Of a stretch of 43,502 nt of DNA, positions 42,129 to 43,502 are shown one piece after another (within the stretch, counting starts at the first letter, position 1; the number at the start of each line of letters is the position of its first letter). Origin of the DNA: Lachnospiraceae bacterium. GTDB lineage: Bacteria; Bacillota; Clostridia; Lachnospirales; Lachnospiraceae. The notes below the pieces were generated by a model. That model had not been told where the DNA came from and did not search any database. It saw nothing but the letters and a program-made list of their open reading frames with translations. The stretch is from the NCBI GenBank assembly GCA_949383255.1, contig CASJPF010000030.1, positions 1 through 43,502 of the forward strand. Reading direction: 5' to 3'. The position numbers and the translations under genes were made by a program.

Positions 42129-42821
42129 CTACTGAATCCAGTATTCCTGCGGAACTTGCACGAGCATATTGTCAAGTTCTCCGACTTCTTTGTTGTACTT
42201 CCATTTGAATCCGTCAGAACTCTTTTCAGCAACCAAATACTGTTCTTCAATTCCTTTGATTATCTTAATCCGCTCCATGTTTTCTCCGCGCAGAATCTCT
42301 ATTGCAGCGTCCAGACAGTCGTATCTATATCGGACCGCCATATACTGATAGGCGATTTTCAGGCACTGCCCGACAACTCTCAGAATTTCCTTTTTCGTCA
42401 GTGACATGATTTTCTTCGCTGCCTCATTTTCTGCGAAGGAATATTCGTATGGCTCCAGTCCGTAATAATCATTCTCGTACTGATCGAAGCCCAAATATCC
42501 CCCTGCGTACCTTGCTTCCACTGCCGGAAAAAATATATCAAAATAATCCGATATATACTCGCTGCCTAAATCCTCCTGAAACTGTTCAAGTTCCGCTTCC
42601 AAATCCGAAAATGCTATCTTGAACTCATATGCTTCATCTTCATCTCCATCAAGTGCGCTTATAAGTGATTCTTCGTTATTATCATACCACTGAATATCTT
42701 CACATGCTGAAATCATGTCGCATAATTCTGACTGTATTATATCTATGTTCAACCCTCTCACTATAGGTTTCTTATAGCGAAGCTGTTTCGCTTTATATAC
42801 TCTCTTTTCTGCTACTGTCAT
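42129..42821 (-). CDS. phage protein of unknown function
   Basis: A 230-residue, mostly helical, acidic protein. It has a conserved-looking amino end (AEKRVYKAKQLRYKKPIVRG), a central aromatic stretch (RYAGGYLGFDQYENDYYGLE), and a helical end. There are no membrane segments and no catalytic motif I recognise. It lies in the early or middle part of the phage operon, 8 bases after the cysteine-rich gene. Confidence 0.7.
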   Translation of the reverse strand: MTVAEKRVYKAKQLRYKKPIVRGLNIDIIQSELCDMISACEDIQWYDNNEESLISALDGDEDEAYEFKIAFSDLEAELEQFQEDLGSEYISDYFDIFFPAVEARYAGGYLGFDQYENDYYGLEPYEYSFAENEAAKKIMSLTKKEILRVVGQCLKIAYQYMAVRYRYDCLDAAIEILRGENMERIKIIKGIEEQYLVAEKSSDGFKWKYNKEVGELDNMLVQVPQEYWIQ

Positions 42822-42829
42822 AAAGTCTC

Positions 42830-43171
42830 CTAACCCTTTATCAATTTTATTCTTTTCCTGTTTCTTCTGGCTCCATAATCAGACATAACAAAATTCTCAT
42901 ATTCATCTTTATGCTGATTCTGTTTTTGGTAATCTCCGTCATATGCCCTACATTCATCACAGTTAAAACATGGTTCCTGCATTTCCCTGGTCTTAACTTT
43001 ATCTGGCGATTGTTCAACATTGTTGACACAATACTCACACAAACAATTTACACATGGAAATATTGGATCCCTTAATTTTTCAAATAACTGTTCAAATTGA
43101 ATTTGGGACGGTTTCTGCTCACTTTCTGGCAGTTTCTCTATAAAACCAAATATATCCATCTGTCGATACAT
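42830..43171 (-). CDS. cysteine-rich phage protein
   Basis: A 113-residue protein, started at the ATG behind GGGAGGGG. It has two cysteine clusters, FPCVNCLCEYCVNN and PCFNCDECRAYDG, that together supply enough ligands for one or two zinc ions, and a basic tail (RRNRKRIKLIKG). Small zinc-binding proteins like this are frequent in the early genes of Firmicutes phages; the role is unknown, with nucleic-acid binding a fair guess. Confidence 0.7.
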   Translation of the reverse strand: MYRQMDIFGFIEKLPESEQKPSQIQFEQLFEKLRDPIFPCVNCLCEYCVNNVEQSPDKVKTREMQEPCFNCDECRAYDGDYQKQNQHKDEYENFVMSDYGARRNRKRIKLIKG

Positions 43172-43185
43172 ACCGCCCCTCCCAA

Positions 43186-43502
43186 TCAATTATGTGTGGC
43201 CTTAAAATTCTCCTCTATTACCCACCTGTTTTCCGTAGCATAAACTGCCGTTCTGATTCGCTCATATAGAATTCTTTTTGCTTTCTCTATATCTTTCGCA
43301 ATATTTTTAGTTACGGAACTCTCATTCTTGAACTGCTTTTCATTTACACTTCGCCCGAAATCTGTTTATTTATATCACTCAAGAAATCCACCTTCTTCTG
43401 CATACTTTTTGACTTTATCCACAGTAGTCGAACCAACTCTGGGGGATACAATGTCGTCAACTTAAGCCGAACTTGTCCCTTCTTACACAGAAAAAATAAT
43501 TT
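43186..43502 (-). pseudogene. partial, apparently frameshifted phage gene at the window edge
   Basis: One open frame enters from the right edge and ends at a TAA at 43344-43346 (YPPELVRLLWIKSKSMQKKV, then INKQISGEV). A second frame, shifted by one base, starts there without any start codon and runs to a TGA at 43186 (NEKQFKNESSVTKN, then RIRTAVYATENRWVIEEN). Together they look like one gene broken by a one-base change, or two overlapping genes of which the second starts unusually. No family recognised. Confidence 0.35.

Overview
The window looks like Bacillota DNA of the Clostridia type, most likely a gut Lachnospiraceae-like bacterium. The grounds are an AT-rich sequence, strong GGAGG-type ribosome binding sites, Clostridial conjugative-element proteins, a large serine recombinase and a PBSX-type prophage. 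This host call is inference, because no rRNA or tRNA gene is visible. Almost every gene lies on the minus strand, so transcription runs right to left.

Layout. (1) 1-1.26 kb: a gene-free stretch with two hairpins and an oriT-like dyad, then a MobC-like gene and a small partner gene on the plus strand, closed by a strong terminator. (2) 1.29-8.7 kb: an accessory island that looks like a defence island. It holds a Schlafen/AlbA-type ATP-binding protein, a 5'-truncated gene flanked by a direct repeat, and a compact operon of small XRE regulator, PP-loop (PAPS-reductase-like) ATPase, SAM methyltransferase and PLD-nuclease/DEAD helicase. (3) 8.9-12.8 kb: the end of a serine-recombinase element (recombinase, small ORF, HTH regulator, four matched stem-loops). 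(4) 13.0-20.3 kb: a metabolic run of ArgD-type aminotransferase, SerC, DegT-type aminotransferase, MetY, LysE-type exporter, LysR regulator, ACT protein and GNAT acetyltransferase. (5) 20.4-21.8 kb: remains of an integrative conjugative element (ICE) or plasmid replication module: a repA amino-terminal gene, an iteron-bearing repA carboxy-terminal relic in the opposite orientation, a large dyad with two DnaA-box matches, and one conserved ICE protein. (6) 21.86-43.5 kb: a PBSX/P2-like myophage structural block, cut off inside the tape measure gene at the left and by the window edge at the right.

The phage block reads, in transcription order: early/regulatory genes of unknown function; a promoter and leader hairpin; an SSS-family symporter; two PP-loop ATPase/ParB-like pairs; small and large terminase; portal (interrupted by an in-frame amber codon); Mu F-like minor head protein; XkdF-like protease; scaffold; P2 N-like capsid; head-tail connectors; sheath; tube; a tail chaperone with a probable programmed -1 frameshift; and tape measure.

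The two most interesting loci are the phage symporter/PP-loop/ParB operon (36.5-41.2 kb), a candidate nucleic-acid modification or regulatory cassette with its own attenuator-like leader, and the XRE/PP-loop/methyltransferase/helicase operon (4.2-8.7 kb), a candidate defence system. Both use PP-loop ATPases of the PAPS-reductase/DndC superfamily. Amber-split portal and truncated tape measure suggest that the prophage is defective as it stands.
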